Source: a virus
Virus record (IMG/VR): IMGVR_UViG_3300032053_000625
Location: 1-21,319 of that record
Direction: 5' to 3' (one strand)
Length of the DNA: 21,319 nt
Part shown: positions 1 to 7,582 of the stretch, one piece after another
Layout: the number at the start of each line of letters is the position of its first letter
How positions within the stretch are numbered: the stretch's first letter is position 1
Translations under genes and position numbers: made by a program
Notes under the pieces: generated by a model
What the model was told of the DNA's origin: nothing
Database searches by the model: none
What the model saw: only the letters and a program-made list of their open reading frames with translations

Positions 1-451
1 GAAAGTCTTCTAGCCCCATAACAGGAAGCATAGGGTAATATTCGTACGAGCCGAATATAAATTGTGCTCCCCCGGCAGTGATACGTAATACCCCTGTTGC
101 GTAATTGATCGATCCACCTGTACCAGTTCCACCGGTTGGAATTAGAATTCCGTTTCCAGCAGTATCTTTATAGGTAGTTCCATCTGTAACGCCTGTGATA
201 TTTATAGAACCTGGGACTATAGGAAAATTGGCAAGAGTAACTTGACCAGCAGTTAAATTAATTGTTCCATTCGTAATGGTAATTTGTCTTTTAAGCCTAC
301 CTAAGAGAGATGTTCCACGTTTTCGTTTAACCCTTCCTCTCCACTGATAAGCATTAAGCAAAACAGGAAAAGAATCATTGTCGAGCATAAATGGAGGGCG
401 ATCATTCCTAAGACCTCGATTGAATGGACCTAATACAATGTTCTCGCTCAT
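1..451 (-). CDS. Structural protein, partial (possible gp10-like tail/DNA-stabilisation protein)
   Basis: The reading frame opens with ATG at 451 and runs off the left edge after 150 codons, so the C-terminus is missing. The start directly follows the TAA of the fibre gene (TAAATG), so the two are probably translationally coupled. The N-terminus reads MSENIVLGPFNRGLRNDRPP, followed by a patch with LLNAYQWRGRVKRKRG and then a Gly/Thr/Ile-rich beta-like stretch. A phrase of the type 'n.GL...dpp..l....a..l.N...r.g.l.kR.G' is common near the N-terminus of P22 gp10-like and related tail-hub proteins. That is a resemblance from memory. Its place after the connector and fibre genes fits a virion structural role. 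Confidence 0.55.
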   Translation of the reverse strand, partial: MSENIVLGPFNRGLRNDRPPFMLDNDSFPVLLNAYQWRGRVKRKRGTSLLGRLKRQITITNGTINLTAGQVTLANFPIVPGSINITGVTDGTTYKDTAGNGILIPTGGTGTGGSINYATGVLRITAGGAQFIFGSYEYYPMLPVMGLEDF

Positions 452-1081
452 TTAATTCCCTATGGCTGTCCAGTAGAAACCAATATATGCACCTGAAGTT
501 GCATTGGTAGCGTAAAAAGAAAAACTAGTTGTAGAAAATGCACCTACTGAAACTGTTGTTGGACCAAGTGTACCAAAGACAAATGGTATAGGTGTAACTT
601 GAACATTAAAGCAATTAGCAGGAAAGTTTATGTTAGCTGTTGCAAACAAAACAGGGGTAAAAGCATTTAATGTATATGCCGGGGTTGATGCTCCATCAAT
701 TATACCCCATTGCATAATCAAACCACCCGGTAGAAAACTCCATCCGTTAATTGCTGCACTAGGATTATTTGAAGATGCACTTCCAGCTAGTTGGAAAACT
801 CCCAAACCGTTTTGCCAAAAAGGCCATGAATTTGCTACATTTTGATTTGCAAAAAGTACGCCATCTTGCGCTTGTAATCCAGGTGCTACTTGATTCTTCA
901 TGCTAACTTGACGATGGAAACCACCATCACCATTATTAAACCCTATGTTATCCAAAGTTGGATTGGTAGCACTCACAAAAATACGATTTACAGAGTTGGT
1001 ATTTTGATTCATCGCGTTTACGTCTTGAGATGGTAGATTAGGAGGGTTAGGAAGGTTTTCTGTATAAGTCAAATTTGGCAT
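452..1081 (-). CDS. Tail fibre tip protein with gp53-like C-terminal domain
   Basis: This 209-residue protein probably forms the distal, receptor-contacting part of a tail fibre. The N-terminal third (about 1-65) has the form NPPNLPSQD...NTNSVNRIF...GGFHRQVSM, typical of short phage fibre proteins. Residues about 113-209 (NGWSFLPGGLIMQWG ... STTSFSFYATN ... FYWTAIGN) match the shape of the 'putative tail fibre protein gp53-like, C-terminal' domain: a Leu-Pro-Gly-Gly-Leu-x-x-Gln-Trp-Gly opening and a Trp-x-Ala-Ile-Gly ending. The ATG at 1081 has an AGGAG site about 6 bases upstream, and the gene begins 8 bases after the connector gene. It is low in charge and rich in Asn, Thr, Phe and Gly, as expected of beta-structured fibre material. 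Confidence 0.75.
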   Translation of the reverse strand: MPNLTYTENLPNPPNLPSQDVNAMNQNTNSVNRIFVSATNPTLDNIGFNNGDGGFHRQVSMKNQVAPGLQAQDGVLFANQNVANSWPFWQNGLGVFQLAGSASSNNPSAAINGWSFLPGGLIMQWGIIDGASTPAYTLNAFTPVLFATANINFPANCFNVQVTPIPFVFGTLGPTTVSVGAFSTTSFSFYATNATSGAYIGFYWTAIGN

Positions 1082-1089
1082 ATTTTCTC

Positions 1090-2358
1090 CTAATATCCAT
1101 ACCCACCAGGGCCATTACTATTTGTCCACCCGGGACCTTTACTAAAAATTGTTGGAGTGCGAGTTGATGTAAATTGCCTCTGTGATCTCTTCCATACAAG
1201 CGTTTCTTGTTCTCGAAAAAGAGGCTCATAAAAGTTAAATTGCTCTACGTCTCCGGTATCGGAGAGGATCTTTCGAGCGGCTCCTCTAGCAATATATTCG
1301 CTCATATAAGCGAACTGTATAGAGGATTCAGTCGACAGATAAGCTGCCGGAGTAAGATAAGCATCAAGTTCAACAAGCCATTGCTGAGAAGGGGGTGATC
1401 GGAATGTAAGAACGTTGTTGTTATAAAGAACGGCTCTTGGCAATCCTGACGCAAAGAAATAACATTGAGCATTGATTTTAACGCCATTTGGTATAGCTTC
1501 TGGAAAGTAGAGATTCTCTATTTGTCCAGTAAGATAGTTAATAACGTTTTGAGTTGGGCTATAATATGGCGCAGGGCCATCAACAAGCGGAAGATTTCCA
1601 TTTGGCGCCTTCCCATTTTGAATTAATAGACCTAGATTTTGTGCTGAGTCTAAAAACACTCCGCTATCGCTTACAACGATGCTTCTTCCATCAGATCCAT
1701 TTGCAGTGATGTATACCGAAGGGTAAACATTCATGACAGGGATTTTAGATATGAAGTTATTTCCGTTTGTTTCATTACCTACAATGGCATTTATCTGCCC
1801 TGGGCTAATGAGAGGAGGATCAAGATAATCCGTACCGCCTATAAAGTTAGCTAGAGCAATAACGCCTGACATATCCACATGACCCCTTAACAAATAGTTA
1901 AAAGGGGTATTCAATGGATTTGGCATCACGTTATTTGGAGCTATAGGAAATTGAAACCTATAGGGTCCTTGGCTGCCGTCCCCTTGAATACTAGCGGTCA
2001 TTTGCTGCGTTATGTTTGGCCACATGCGGAAGAACTCTTGGCGTTGAGTATAGAAAGGAATCTCAACACCGTTTATATATACAGGTCCTTCGAAACCCTG
2101 ATAGACCGGGTAATATGATATGTTTTGTGGGCCTGGCTCTGTCTGCACCGTATACAACGGCATATTATATTGATCGTATCCGGGCTGTGTTTGAAACTGA
2201 TATCTAGTTTTCAAATCAAAAAGCTGAATACGTGCATCAACATCATTTATCACAAATCGGTTGATGTAATCAATTATGAGCGAATCAGTGATTTCGTCAT
2301 TAGAAGCACTCTTAATTATCCTTCGTACATATGTGATTACATCGCCTAAAGTGTTCAT
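1090..2358 (-). CDS. Head-tail connector (adaptor/stopper-like) protein
   Basis: This 422-residue protein lies between the head genes and the fibre genes. Its N-terminus (about 1-50: TLGDVITYVRRIIKS ... ITDSLIIDYINRF) resembles the helical opening of phage adaptor proteins of the gp6/P22 gp4 type, in which short helices dock on the portal ring. The middle is Asn/Pro/Gly-rich and probably beta-structured. The C-terminal part (AARKILSDTGDVEQFNFYEPLFREQE) is again helical, as in adaptors that end in a helix entering the portal clip. The start codon overlaps the stop of the preceding gene by one base (TAATG). No enzymatic motif is visible. A tail-hub role is possible. Confidence 0.55.
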   Translation of the reverse strand: MNTLGDVITYVRRIIKSASNDEITDSLIIDYINRFVINDVDARIQLFDLKTRYQFQTQPGYDQYNMPLYTVQTEPGPQNISYYPVYQGFEGPVYINGVEIPFYTQRQEFFRMWPNITQQMTASIQGDGSQGPYRFQFPIAPNNVMPNPLNTPFNYLLRGHVDMSGVIALANFIGGTDYLDPPLISPGQINAIVGNETNGNNFISKIPVMNVYPSVYITANGSDGRSIVVSDSGVFLDSAQNLGLLIQNGKAPNGNLPLVDGPAPYYSPTQNVINYLTGQIENLYFPEAIPNGVKINAQCYFFASGLPRAVLYNNNVLTFRSPPSQQWLVELDAYLTPAAYLSTESSIQFAYMSEYIARGAARKILSDTGDVEQFNFYEPLFREQETLVWKRSQRQFTSTRTPTIFSKGPGWTNSNGPGGYGY

Positions 2359-2942
2359 TAAAACCCATTAGCTCCCATGAAGACTGATTTACGAGTAGTA
2401 ACAGGCTCGCAAGTGATTCGCGATACCGTTTTCTTGGCTACCATAACACCGTTATAACTACCCATAGCGTCTCTATCAGTAGCTCTATTCTCATCCATTT
2501 CTAGTACATGGTGCTGGCATCTTCTAAGTTGTTCCGCAAGGTATCTAGGTCCCCATACAGGTTTGTTTACCGGAACTTCCCATTCTTCTGCAGGCATACC
2601 AGCGTAAGGTTTAGTCCAAAGTTCTACGTTCTCACCTATAAGCTCTTTGTTTTCGGCTGTGAAATGAACGTACTCTTTATCAAAGTTGTAAGACTCTCGG
2701 AATTTCTCGTTGAACTTTTCTTGAGATTGGATACTTCTTCTCGGCTTTAAATATATATCTTTTGCTCGAGCAATTTCATTTTGAGATAATTTAGTTTGAG
2801 GCTCTTGCTCAAGAACAGGTGCTTTATTCATTTCGTCTAGTGTTAAACTCTTGATTTGATCTTCGAAAGCTTCAAATTGCTGATCGGCCTTATCTAGTTC
2901 TGTTTCGCCAAGTCTTGATTTTGGAATTGGTTTATCTCTCAT
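2358..2942 (-). CDS. Conserved phage protein, probably virion-associated
   Basis: Start chosen at ATG 2942 (MRDKPIPKSRLG, 194 residues). An in-frame upstream start at 2981 would overlap the preceding gene by 32 bases, whereas 2942 lies 7 bases after that gene's stop with a weak AGGT behind it. Residues about 20-60 are acidic and helical. The C-terminal half is Trp/Pro-rich (WEVPVNKPVWGPRYLAEQL ... RRCQHHVL) and ends in a basic TTRKSVFMGANGF tail. I recognise no named family. Its position between FCCH-like structural genes and the connector suggests a virion or assembly component. Confidence 0.7.
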   Translation of the reverse strand: MRDKPIPKSRLGETELDKADQQFEAFEDQIKSLTLDEMNKAPVLEQEPQTKLSQNEIARAKDIYLKPRRSIQSQEKFNEKFRESYNFDKEYVHFTAENKELIGENVELWTKPYAGMPAEEWEVPVNKPVWGPRYLAEQLRRCQHHVLEMDENRATDRDAMGSYNGVMVAKKTVSRITCEPVTTRKSVFMGANGF

Positions 2943-2949
2943 TGTGTAC

Positions 2950-3372
2950 CTATGATATGTTAATAAATGCCCCAGGAACATACGTTCCTAAATTGAATCT
3001 ACCGCTAGAATTTTGGACACCTGTATTTGTGTCGCCTATTGCTAAGATCACCGGGTCATTTGTCTCGGATGCTGCTATAAAATCGTTTACGTCTATTGAT
3101 GAATCTATATCTGTTAAAACAGAAGTCGAAGAAAGGATAGCAATAACAAAACCTGTTTTTCCTGATAGCTGAGTACAACCATACCCGGGAGGTATCAATA
3201 ATTTGATCTGCTGCCCTATCACGTAGTCTTGATCTGTTGTTGTATCTACGATGGTTTGTCTACCTAATGTTATGTCGGAAATAACGAACCGTCTAGGCAT
3301 ATAATCCGTAGGGACAGGAGGAACATTTGCGTACAACGGTACTGGATATGAAATCACTGTCGATTGTTGCAT
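2950..3372 (-). CDS. FCCH-like structural protein, partial paralogue of the decoration protein
   Basis: Start chosen at ATG 3372 (MQQSTVISYPV, 140 residues); a GTG at 3408 would add 12 residues that look like untranslated leader. About 90 residues (ITLGRQTIVDTTTDQDYVIG ... DPVILAIGDTNTG.QNSSG) align with the second half of the upstream decoration protein (ITTGTTTTIDTTTAHNFVVG ... FPQIVAVGDINTGGVQISSG). The shared unit, with its 'hg(f/y)vvGq.v.f..p..yG' phrase, is what databases often label a ubiquitin-activating E1 FCCH-like domain in phage proteins. The gene is the first after a strong terminator, so its expression may be lower than that of the capsid genes. It is likely a head or neck surface protein. 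Confidence 0.7.
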   Translation of the reverse strand: MQQSTVISYPVPLYANVPPVPTDYMPRRFVISDITLGRQTIVDTTTDQDYVIGQQIKLLIPPGYGCTQLSGKTGFVIAILSSTSVLTDIDSSIDVNDFIAASETNDPVILAIGDTNTGVQNSSGRFNLGTYVPGAFINIS

Positions 3373-3428
3373 TACGCACCGTAATTTAAATTTAACTTTA
3401 AGTTGCACTAAAAAATTTTAAATTACAA

Positions 3429-3454
3429 TAAAAAGGCGCACCCTTAGATGCGCC
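3429..3454 (-). terminator. Rho-independent terminator after the decoration gene
   Basis: On the minus strand GGCGCA (3454-3449), an 8-base loop and TGCGCC (3440-3435) form a perfect 6-bp GC-rich stem followed by TTTTT (3434-3430). It begins 8 bases after the decoration gene's stop codon and would end or attenuate the packaging/capsid transcript before the neck and fibre genes. Confidence 0.85.
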
Positions 3455-3462
3455 AGTTATCA

Positions 3463-4593
3463 TTAAGGTAGGCTGATATCATGAAGATATGCTCTCCAAT
3501 AAATCACGTCTGAAGCTGCACCGACCAGAATAGCTGAGGCATCGCCTTCCGCTACACCTGCGCCGATTACAAAGCCTTGCGCCGTATTGTTGACGTAAGC
3601 TCCCTGTATAGCTGGACCATTTATTGTATTTACTCGTGTCGTACCGATAGGAATAGAATACGGTGGAGGATAAAGAGCTGATCCGCTAGAGATCTGCACT
3701 CCGCCAGTATTGATATCACCAACGGCCACAATTTGAGGAAATGAAAGCCCTACAAAACTTGTAAACGACTGGTTACTATCAAATGCTGTATACGCTGTAG
3801 AATCAACGTTTACAATCACTGTGTTATAATCCGTTACCGCAATCACATACCCATAAATCGGAGAACCTGGGATTGTTTGATTTGGCAACGAATTAAGCTC
3901 CACTGTCCCATATTGAGTAGGTACACGGAAGGCCACTTCTTGACCTACTACAAAGTTATGGGCTGTTGTAGTGTCAATCGTGGTTGTCGTTCCTGTTGTG
4001 ATAGCACTAATAAAATTTACACCCGGAAAGTATAAATAAGGATAAAGCACTTTCTTAAAGAACGCATCTTCTGTTGATGTTGCCGTATCATACGCAGTGT
4101 AGGCACTTTGGTTAGTGTTCCATGGTATTGTGAATGTTGTATCACCTGTTACAGTAACAGTAAAAGGCATTCCAGCTATTTGCTGCATACATGTTACGGC
4201 TGTTTGATACAAGTTATTCATAATTACAACATCGCCGGATTTTAACCCATGATTTGAAACTGAAGTTACAACAGCTGCAGCCGCCTTTGTTACAGTTGAA
4301 ATAGCCAGAGCTGCTCCATACTGAGTCAAATTGCCAGCTTCGAATGTTGTAATACCGAGTAAATCAACGGTATCCATTGTCAATTGGTTAGCTGCTTGAA
4401 AACGATCAATTACAGCGAAACCTTGACCCATGTTGAAGTCCCAATAAGCTTTAGGTACTCCATTATCGGCGCCTGAAGCTGCAGCAGAGTAGTTGATAAA
4501 TTCAACATAATCAGGTCTAAAAGGCAGATTAACTACCTGTGCTTGACCTGTAGATGTGAATTTTCCCTTCGCTAATCTTGAATATTCAGCCAT
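3463..4593 (-). CDS. Head decoration protein with two FCCH-like beta repeats
   Basis: This 376-residue protein is encoded directly after the major capsid gene. Residues 1-60 (SRLAKGKFTSTGQAQVVNLP) form a beta-rich opening. Two FCCH-like units follow: about 106-170 (VVTSVSNHGLKSGDVVIMNN ... TVTGDTTFTI) and about 196-275 (IDTTTAHNFVVGQEVAFRVP ... DYNTVIVNVDSTAYTAFD). A tail, about 285-304, is shared with the 140-residue protein encoded at 2950-3372. The C-terminus ends VIYWRAYLHDISLP. It starts at ATG 4593 with GGAGG 6 bases upstream, in the 12-base gap after the capsid stop. Position, strong ribosome site and repeat composition favour a major virion component such as a capsid decoration protein. 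There is no direct evidence of surface location. Confidence 0.65.
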   Translation of the reverse strand: MAEYSRLAKGKFTSTGQAQVVNLPFRPDYVEFINYSAAASGADNGVPKAYWDFNMGQGFAVIDRFQAANQLTMDTVDLLGITTFEAGNLTQYGAALAISTVTKAAAAVVTSVSNHGLKSGDVVIMNNLYQTAVTCMQQIAGMPFTVTVTGDTTFTIPWNTNQSAYTAYDTATSTEDAFFKKVLYPYLYFPGVNFISAITTGTTTTIDTTTAHNFVVGQEVAFRVPTQYGTVELNSLPNQTIPGSPIYGYVIAVTDYNTVIVNVDSTAYTAFDSNQSFTSFVGLSFPQIVAVGDINTGGVQISSGSALYPPPYSIPIGTTRVNTINGPAIQGAYVNNTAQGFVIGAGVAEGDASAILVGAASDVIYWRAYLHDISLP

Positions 4594-4605
4594 TTTTAAC
4601 CTCCA

Positions 4606-5577
4606 TTAAAATATGAATCCACTCTTGCGAGTAGACATAAGGTTTCTGATAGCTGTATCCTGAGTCAAAGCCTGTCCTTGAGGGAATTTAATCGCCAAAG
4701 TACAGTTTTGAGCCAACATTCCAGAGTAGTAAGGATCTCTATAGATCATCTTCATCGACATACCAGTTTGCTTAACGTGAGTAAGTGCCTGTTTACCTGC
4801 AACTGTGTTGTAGTAAAGGTCGTTACCATTAGCTGAACCACCTCTAATTACTGGAGCCTCAGAGCTTGTCAATATGCGAATATTGAACACGCTGCCATAT
4901 TCCGTAATCAAAGCACTGGCGTTATTGGAGTAGTCCCATTGGTTTTTAAAACCTTGTCCTGTCAAAGCGTCAAAATCGGTTTGAAGCTCGGTTGAACTTA
5001 GCATAAAATATCCGCTACGTACTGGGCCTGTACCAATCTTTGGGGTTCCTTCAATGCCGGACACAAACTTAAATGCGTTGTTGCAATCAAGTGTTGTAGC
5101 CACAAGGCTAAAGTCGGAAGTTCCAAAATTAGTTGGGTTATCACCATTAGAACCACCACCAGCATTTATCTGTGAAGCTGCGGAAATGATGTAATCCCTT
5201 AATATTAAGTCTTCTGCCTGACGCATCGAAACGGCTAAACGCTCCGACACCCAAGCCAAAACACCCTCTTGGTCTTGAAGTATAACCTGCTCGTTGATGA
5301 TACAGCCAGTACCGAAAAAAGCTACTTGTGCATCAATAACATCCCTTTGTGGAACTTGTGCAGGCGGATCTATACCGCTATTTCCAAGTTGAACAGTAGG
5401 TGGTTTTAATGCTCTTGGTCTCATGAAACGACATGTTGTTCCTCCGTGAGCCGGCATTGCTACTTTGTCCGCGATTGTAATGTAATTCATGGATGCAGTA
5501 GGAGTATATAACATACCCGGAGCCAAACTCTGAAGGATCATAGGACCAAGATTACCTGTATTTGTAATCTGATTCAT
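4606..5577 (-). CDS. Major capsid protein, N4-gp56 family
   Basis: This 323-residue protein has the features of the N4-gp56 family of HK97-fold capsid proteins: an N-terminal 'plTe'-like segment (SMNYITIADKVAMPAHGGTT), RFMRPRALKPPTVQLG, the helix region QVAFFGTGCIINEQVILQDQ ... AEDLILRDYI, and a C-terminal IYRDPYYSGMLAQNCTLAIK segment. Scaffold precedes it and decoration protein follows, the usual head-gene order. An AGG lies about 8 bases before the start in an otherwise AT-rich leader. The gene is preceded by about 190 bases with no gene, consistent with its own promoter or leader. Confidence 0.85.
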   Translation of the reverse strand: MNQITNTGNLGPMILQSLAPGMLYTPTASMNYITIADKVAMPAHGGTTCRFMRPRALKPPTVQLGNSGIDPPAQVPQRDVIDAQVAFFGTGCIINEQVILQDQEGVLAWVSERLAVSMRQAEDLILRDYIISAASQINAGGGSNGDNPTNFGTSDFSLVATTLDCNNAFKFVSGIEGTPKIGTGPVRSGYFMLSSTELQTDFDALTGQGFKNQWDYSNNASALITEYGSVFNIRILTSSEAPVIRGGSANGNDLYYNTVAGKQALTHVKQTGMSMKMIYRDPYYSGMLAQNCTLAIKFPQGQALTQDTAIRNLMSTRKSGFIF

Positions 5578-5765
5578 ATAATACCTGATTATATGGTTCG
5601 TGTGATATGGCGATCCGTGGACGAAGGCGTATTACGTCCGTTTTCGGTCATATCTATGGCAAGGATGCGAATTCCTCTTACGCGATATCATTTAACGCAT
5701 GACTGCGATGAGCATTTAACGCTTGCTTAAGCGAAATTTCAATTTAATAAAAATCATTTATTTAA
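5578..5765 (-). promoter_or_regulatory. Capsid gene leader with 24-base-spaced direct repeats
   Basis: This gene-free gap in a packed operon separates scaffold from capsid. It holds two exact copies of CATTTAACGC (plus-strand 5689-5698 and 5713-5722) spaced 24 bases, and a short GCTTAAGC-centred hairpin (about 5722-5737). A GGACG...CGTCC inverted repeat lies near 5617-5637. An AT-rich TTGATT ... TAAATT pair on the minus strand just after the scaffold stop could be a promoter, but it is weak. Extra capsid expression from this leader is an inference. Confidence 0.4.
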
Positions 5766-6428
5766 TCAACCAATTCCTAATCTACTTTTTAGCTGCTGCA
5801 TTTTTTCATATGCTGCTTTCTGTCCTTGATCGGAAAAATCGCCACCTGATACTTGATATGGGGATGATCCTACTCCGCTTGGCATGTAGTAGGGTGATTG
5901 CTGATTTTTATTAATAGTGTCTTGCATGGTCTGCTTTTGCTTCTTTTGGCCTTCGCTGTCAAGTCCGAGTTCTTTCATCGTATGGTATACTAGTTTCTGA
6001 GTCTCGAATGACTTTGGCATCTTTAGAATTGTATCGGCAAGCCTTGGATTCTTTTCAGCTAACTTATCTGACCCTTCAATCACCGCAAAGAAATCAGGAT
6101 GGTTTTCAAGCCATAGCTCTTGTCTTAGTTCTTCTTTAGCTGACTGCTTAGCGGATTCCATTGCTTTAGCGATTTGCGCATCTGTAGTCTGTCCATGCTT
6201 AGCTAGCTGCTTCTTTAACTTCTTAGGTGCGACATACGGTTCGTCATCTTCTTCCTCTTCTTCGTAATGTACCGGTGTAGACTTTTGTAATTGCTGGCTT
6301 TCTTGTGTCAAAGCTGCTATGCGAGCATCTTTTTCCTGTAATATCCTTTGATACATAGCTTCTTGTTTTCGGAAATTAAGCTCTTTATCGGATGGTTGAT
6401 CTTGATTTTCTTGCGCTTGATCTGTCAT
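5766..6428 (-). CDS. Scaffolding protein
   Basis: This 220-residue, highly charged and mostly helical protein sits immediately upstream of the major capsid gene. Residues about 12-48 form a coiled-coil stretch (FRKQEAMYQRILQEKDARIA), followed by an acidic run (YEEEEEDDEPY, about 55-65) and a basic KKLKKQLAKHG. The middle (LWLENHPDFFAVIEGSDKLA) resembles scaffold-like proteins found next to N4-gp56 capsids. The C-terminus is Gln/Ser/Gly-rich and ends in a basic helix (KMQQLKSRLGIG), the type of tail that binds coat protein. It starts at ATG 6428 with GAGGA 7 bases upstream. No protease motif is seen. Confidence 0.75.
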   Translation of the reverse strand: MTDQAQENQDQPSDKELNFRKQEAMYQRILQEKDARIAALTQESQQLQKSTPVHYEEEEEDDEPYVAPKKLKKQLAKHGQTTDAQIAKAMESAKQSAKEELRQELWLENHPDFFAVIEGSDKLAEKNPRLADTILKMPKSFETQKLVYHTMKELGLDSEGQKKQKQTMQDTINKNQQSPYYMPSGVGSSPYQVSGGDFSDQGQKAAYEKMQQLKSRLGIG

Positions 6429-6498
6429 GATTAAATCCTCGTTGACGCTGAGATGCGAATGTTTTTGTATATTAAAATTTTAAATGGTTTAAGGCAAT

Positions 6499-6651
6499 AT
6501 GGAAAATAATTATGAAGAGATTTTGCCATGCCCGGAAACGGTTTTCTGTCCTACGTGCAATATAATCATGATTAAAAATGTTAACGTTATACAACCACAG
6601 CTATGCTATGAATGCAGGAAGAACGCAGGAGATTGTTTGAATGAAGATTGA
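6499..6651 (+). CDS. 50-residue zinc-ribbon protein, plus strand
   Basis: A short gene on the opposite strand to the head operon encodes a protein with two Cys pairs, CPTC (residues 18-21) and CYEC (36-39), spaced as in a small zinc ribbon. The AAGG upstream (6491-6494) is a weak ribosome site. Its last 11 bases overlap the start of the next plus-strand gene, suggesting translational coupling. I recognise no family. A DNA- or protein-binding role is only an inference from the zinc-ribbon spacing. Confidence 0.6.
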   Translation: MENNYEEILPCPETVFCPTCNIIMIKNVNVIQPQLCYECRKNAGDCLNED

Positions 6652-7207
6652 AAGACTTGATGCGCATGATAGACTAGATCACTTAAAGAAAGATCAATCG
6701 AATGTGATTACGCAAGGGTGTGAGGACTGTTTGAAAACGAATCCCGATAGTTTGATGCTGCAAGAACGTTGCCATTATATATACATATTTGCGCATCCTC
6801 GCACCGCTGACGATGGGGTTAATAAAAGAATGCTATGGCAACCAAGGCTTAACAAACCAAAAGCTCAAACAAACTCGTATCTGTTCCGTGCTACTTCTAA
6901 GACCCATGAAATAGAAATCTGTTGGATGATACCTCCAAGAGAGCTTTGGGATGAATATAAGAAAGGGAATCTTGTTGAGCATCAAGAAGTGATTTGGAGC
7001 ATAGATCAGTTTTTACATAACCGCAAAGAGCTTGAGGAGCCATTTCATGATGATATCTCTTCAGAAAGATCAAAGCGAATATGGTTAGAAATTGCAGCTG
7101 CAAAAGAAGAAAAGATCAGGATTAAGAAAATGTGGGCATCAATCGAAGATTCTATGCAAGAGAGCGCGGGGCCTTTCCCATTTTCCTTGAAGAGCTTTTT
7201 GGACTGA
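6641..7207 (+). CDS. Conserved hypothetical phage protein, plus strand
   Basis: This 188-residue protein starts at ATG 6641 with AGGAGA 8 bases upstream, overlapping the zinc-ribbon gene before it. The core contains CEDC (residues about 27-30), then KRMLWQPRLNKPKAQTNSYLF and EIEICWMIPPRELWDEYKKG, followed by a charged helical C-terminus. The core phrase, with Pro-rich and aromatic positions, looks like a conserved small phage family without known function. Its 3' end overlaps, antisense, the last 56 bases of a minus-strand gene. It is placed head-on inside the morphogenesis module, as later-acquired 'moron' genes often are. Confidence 0.75.
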   Translation: MKIERLDAHDRLDHLKKDQSNVITQGCEDCLKTNPDSLMLQERCHYIYIFAHPRTADDGVNKRMLWQPRLNKPKAQTNSYLFRATSKTHEIEICWMIPPRELWDEYKKGNLVEHQEVIWSIDQFLHNRKELEEPFHDDISSERSKRIWLEIAAAKEEKIRIKKMWASIEDSMQESAGPFPFSLKSFLD

Positions 7208-7325
7208 GATAAGAGGATACGGTTTTAGCCATAGGGTTTTTAACACCCTCGCCCATATCTGTTCCACCAGGGCTTTTGTTGTTGGAAGGCGTATGAAAAT
7301 TCTTAGGTGGTTTTCCCTTTGACAT
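7152..7325 (-). CDS. Small basic hypothetical protein (57 residues)
   Basis: The frame runs from ATG 7325 to TAG 7152 and encodes MSKGKPPKNFHTPSNNKSPG followed by a Ser/Lys-rich tail. It starts 5 bases after the stop of the 83-residue gene; AGGAAGG lies about 12 bases upstream, a little far. The composition is basic and disordered. The 3' end overlaps the plus-strand 188-residue gene by 56 bases. Spacing and composition like its neighbours support a real gene. Function unknown. Confidence 0.5.
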   Translation of the reverse strand: MSKGKPPKNFHTPSNNKSPGGTDMGEGVKNPMAKTVSSYLSPKSSSRKMGKAPRSLA

Positions 7326-7330
7326 CTTCA

Positions 7331-7582
7331 TTAATAGCCTTCCTGGTCAAAACTCATAGTATCCACTCTACCCATTGGGATAACGTTATCAGCACCTTCT
7401 TTAAACGTTCCGATAGGTTGATTAATGCCCTCTCCATAATATGTACCAGCATTAACATAGCACGAGTGCCGTTGATCGTATTGCGGACAAGTAAAATCCC
7501 AAGGGGAATTCTTTCCATCCACCGGCTTGTCTTTAGGATGCTGTTCTTTAATCCTAGCCGGATCTTTGAAACCTAATTTCAT
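7331..7582 (-). CDS. Small conserved phage protein (83 residues)
   Basis: The start overlaps the stop of the upstream 47-residue gene (ATGA), indicating a translated operon. The sequence is polar and Gly/Pro-rich: KDPARIKEQHPKDKPVDGKN, SPWDFTCPQYDQRHSCYVNAG, TYYGEGINQPIG, and a C-terminal GRVDTMSFDQEGY. The SPWDF...PxYDxR.SCyVnAGt.YG pattern looks familiar from small proteins in phage structural clusters, but I know of no function. It may be a virion or assembly accessory protein. Confidence 0.65.
   Translation of the reverse strand: MKLGFKDPARIKEQHPKDKPVDGKNSPWDFTCPQYDQRHSCYVNAGTYYGEGINQPIGTFKEGADNVIPMGRVDTMSFDQEGY

Noticed and set aside
630-845. Plus-strand frames over structural genes (for example 630-845, 2508-2750, 7307-7576, 18443-18730)
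   Set aside because: They are shadows of well-supported minus-strand genes, without ribosome sites or plausible protein sequence.
6442-6473. TTGACG ... TATATT as promoter for the plus-strand pair at 6.5 kb
   Set aside because: The -35 is good, but the spacer is 20 bases; with 17 or 18 bases the -10 is poor. Not listed as a feature.
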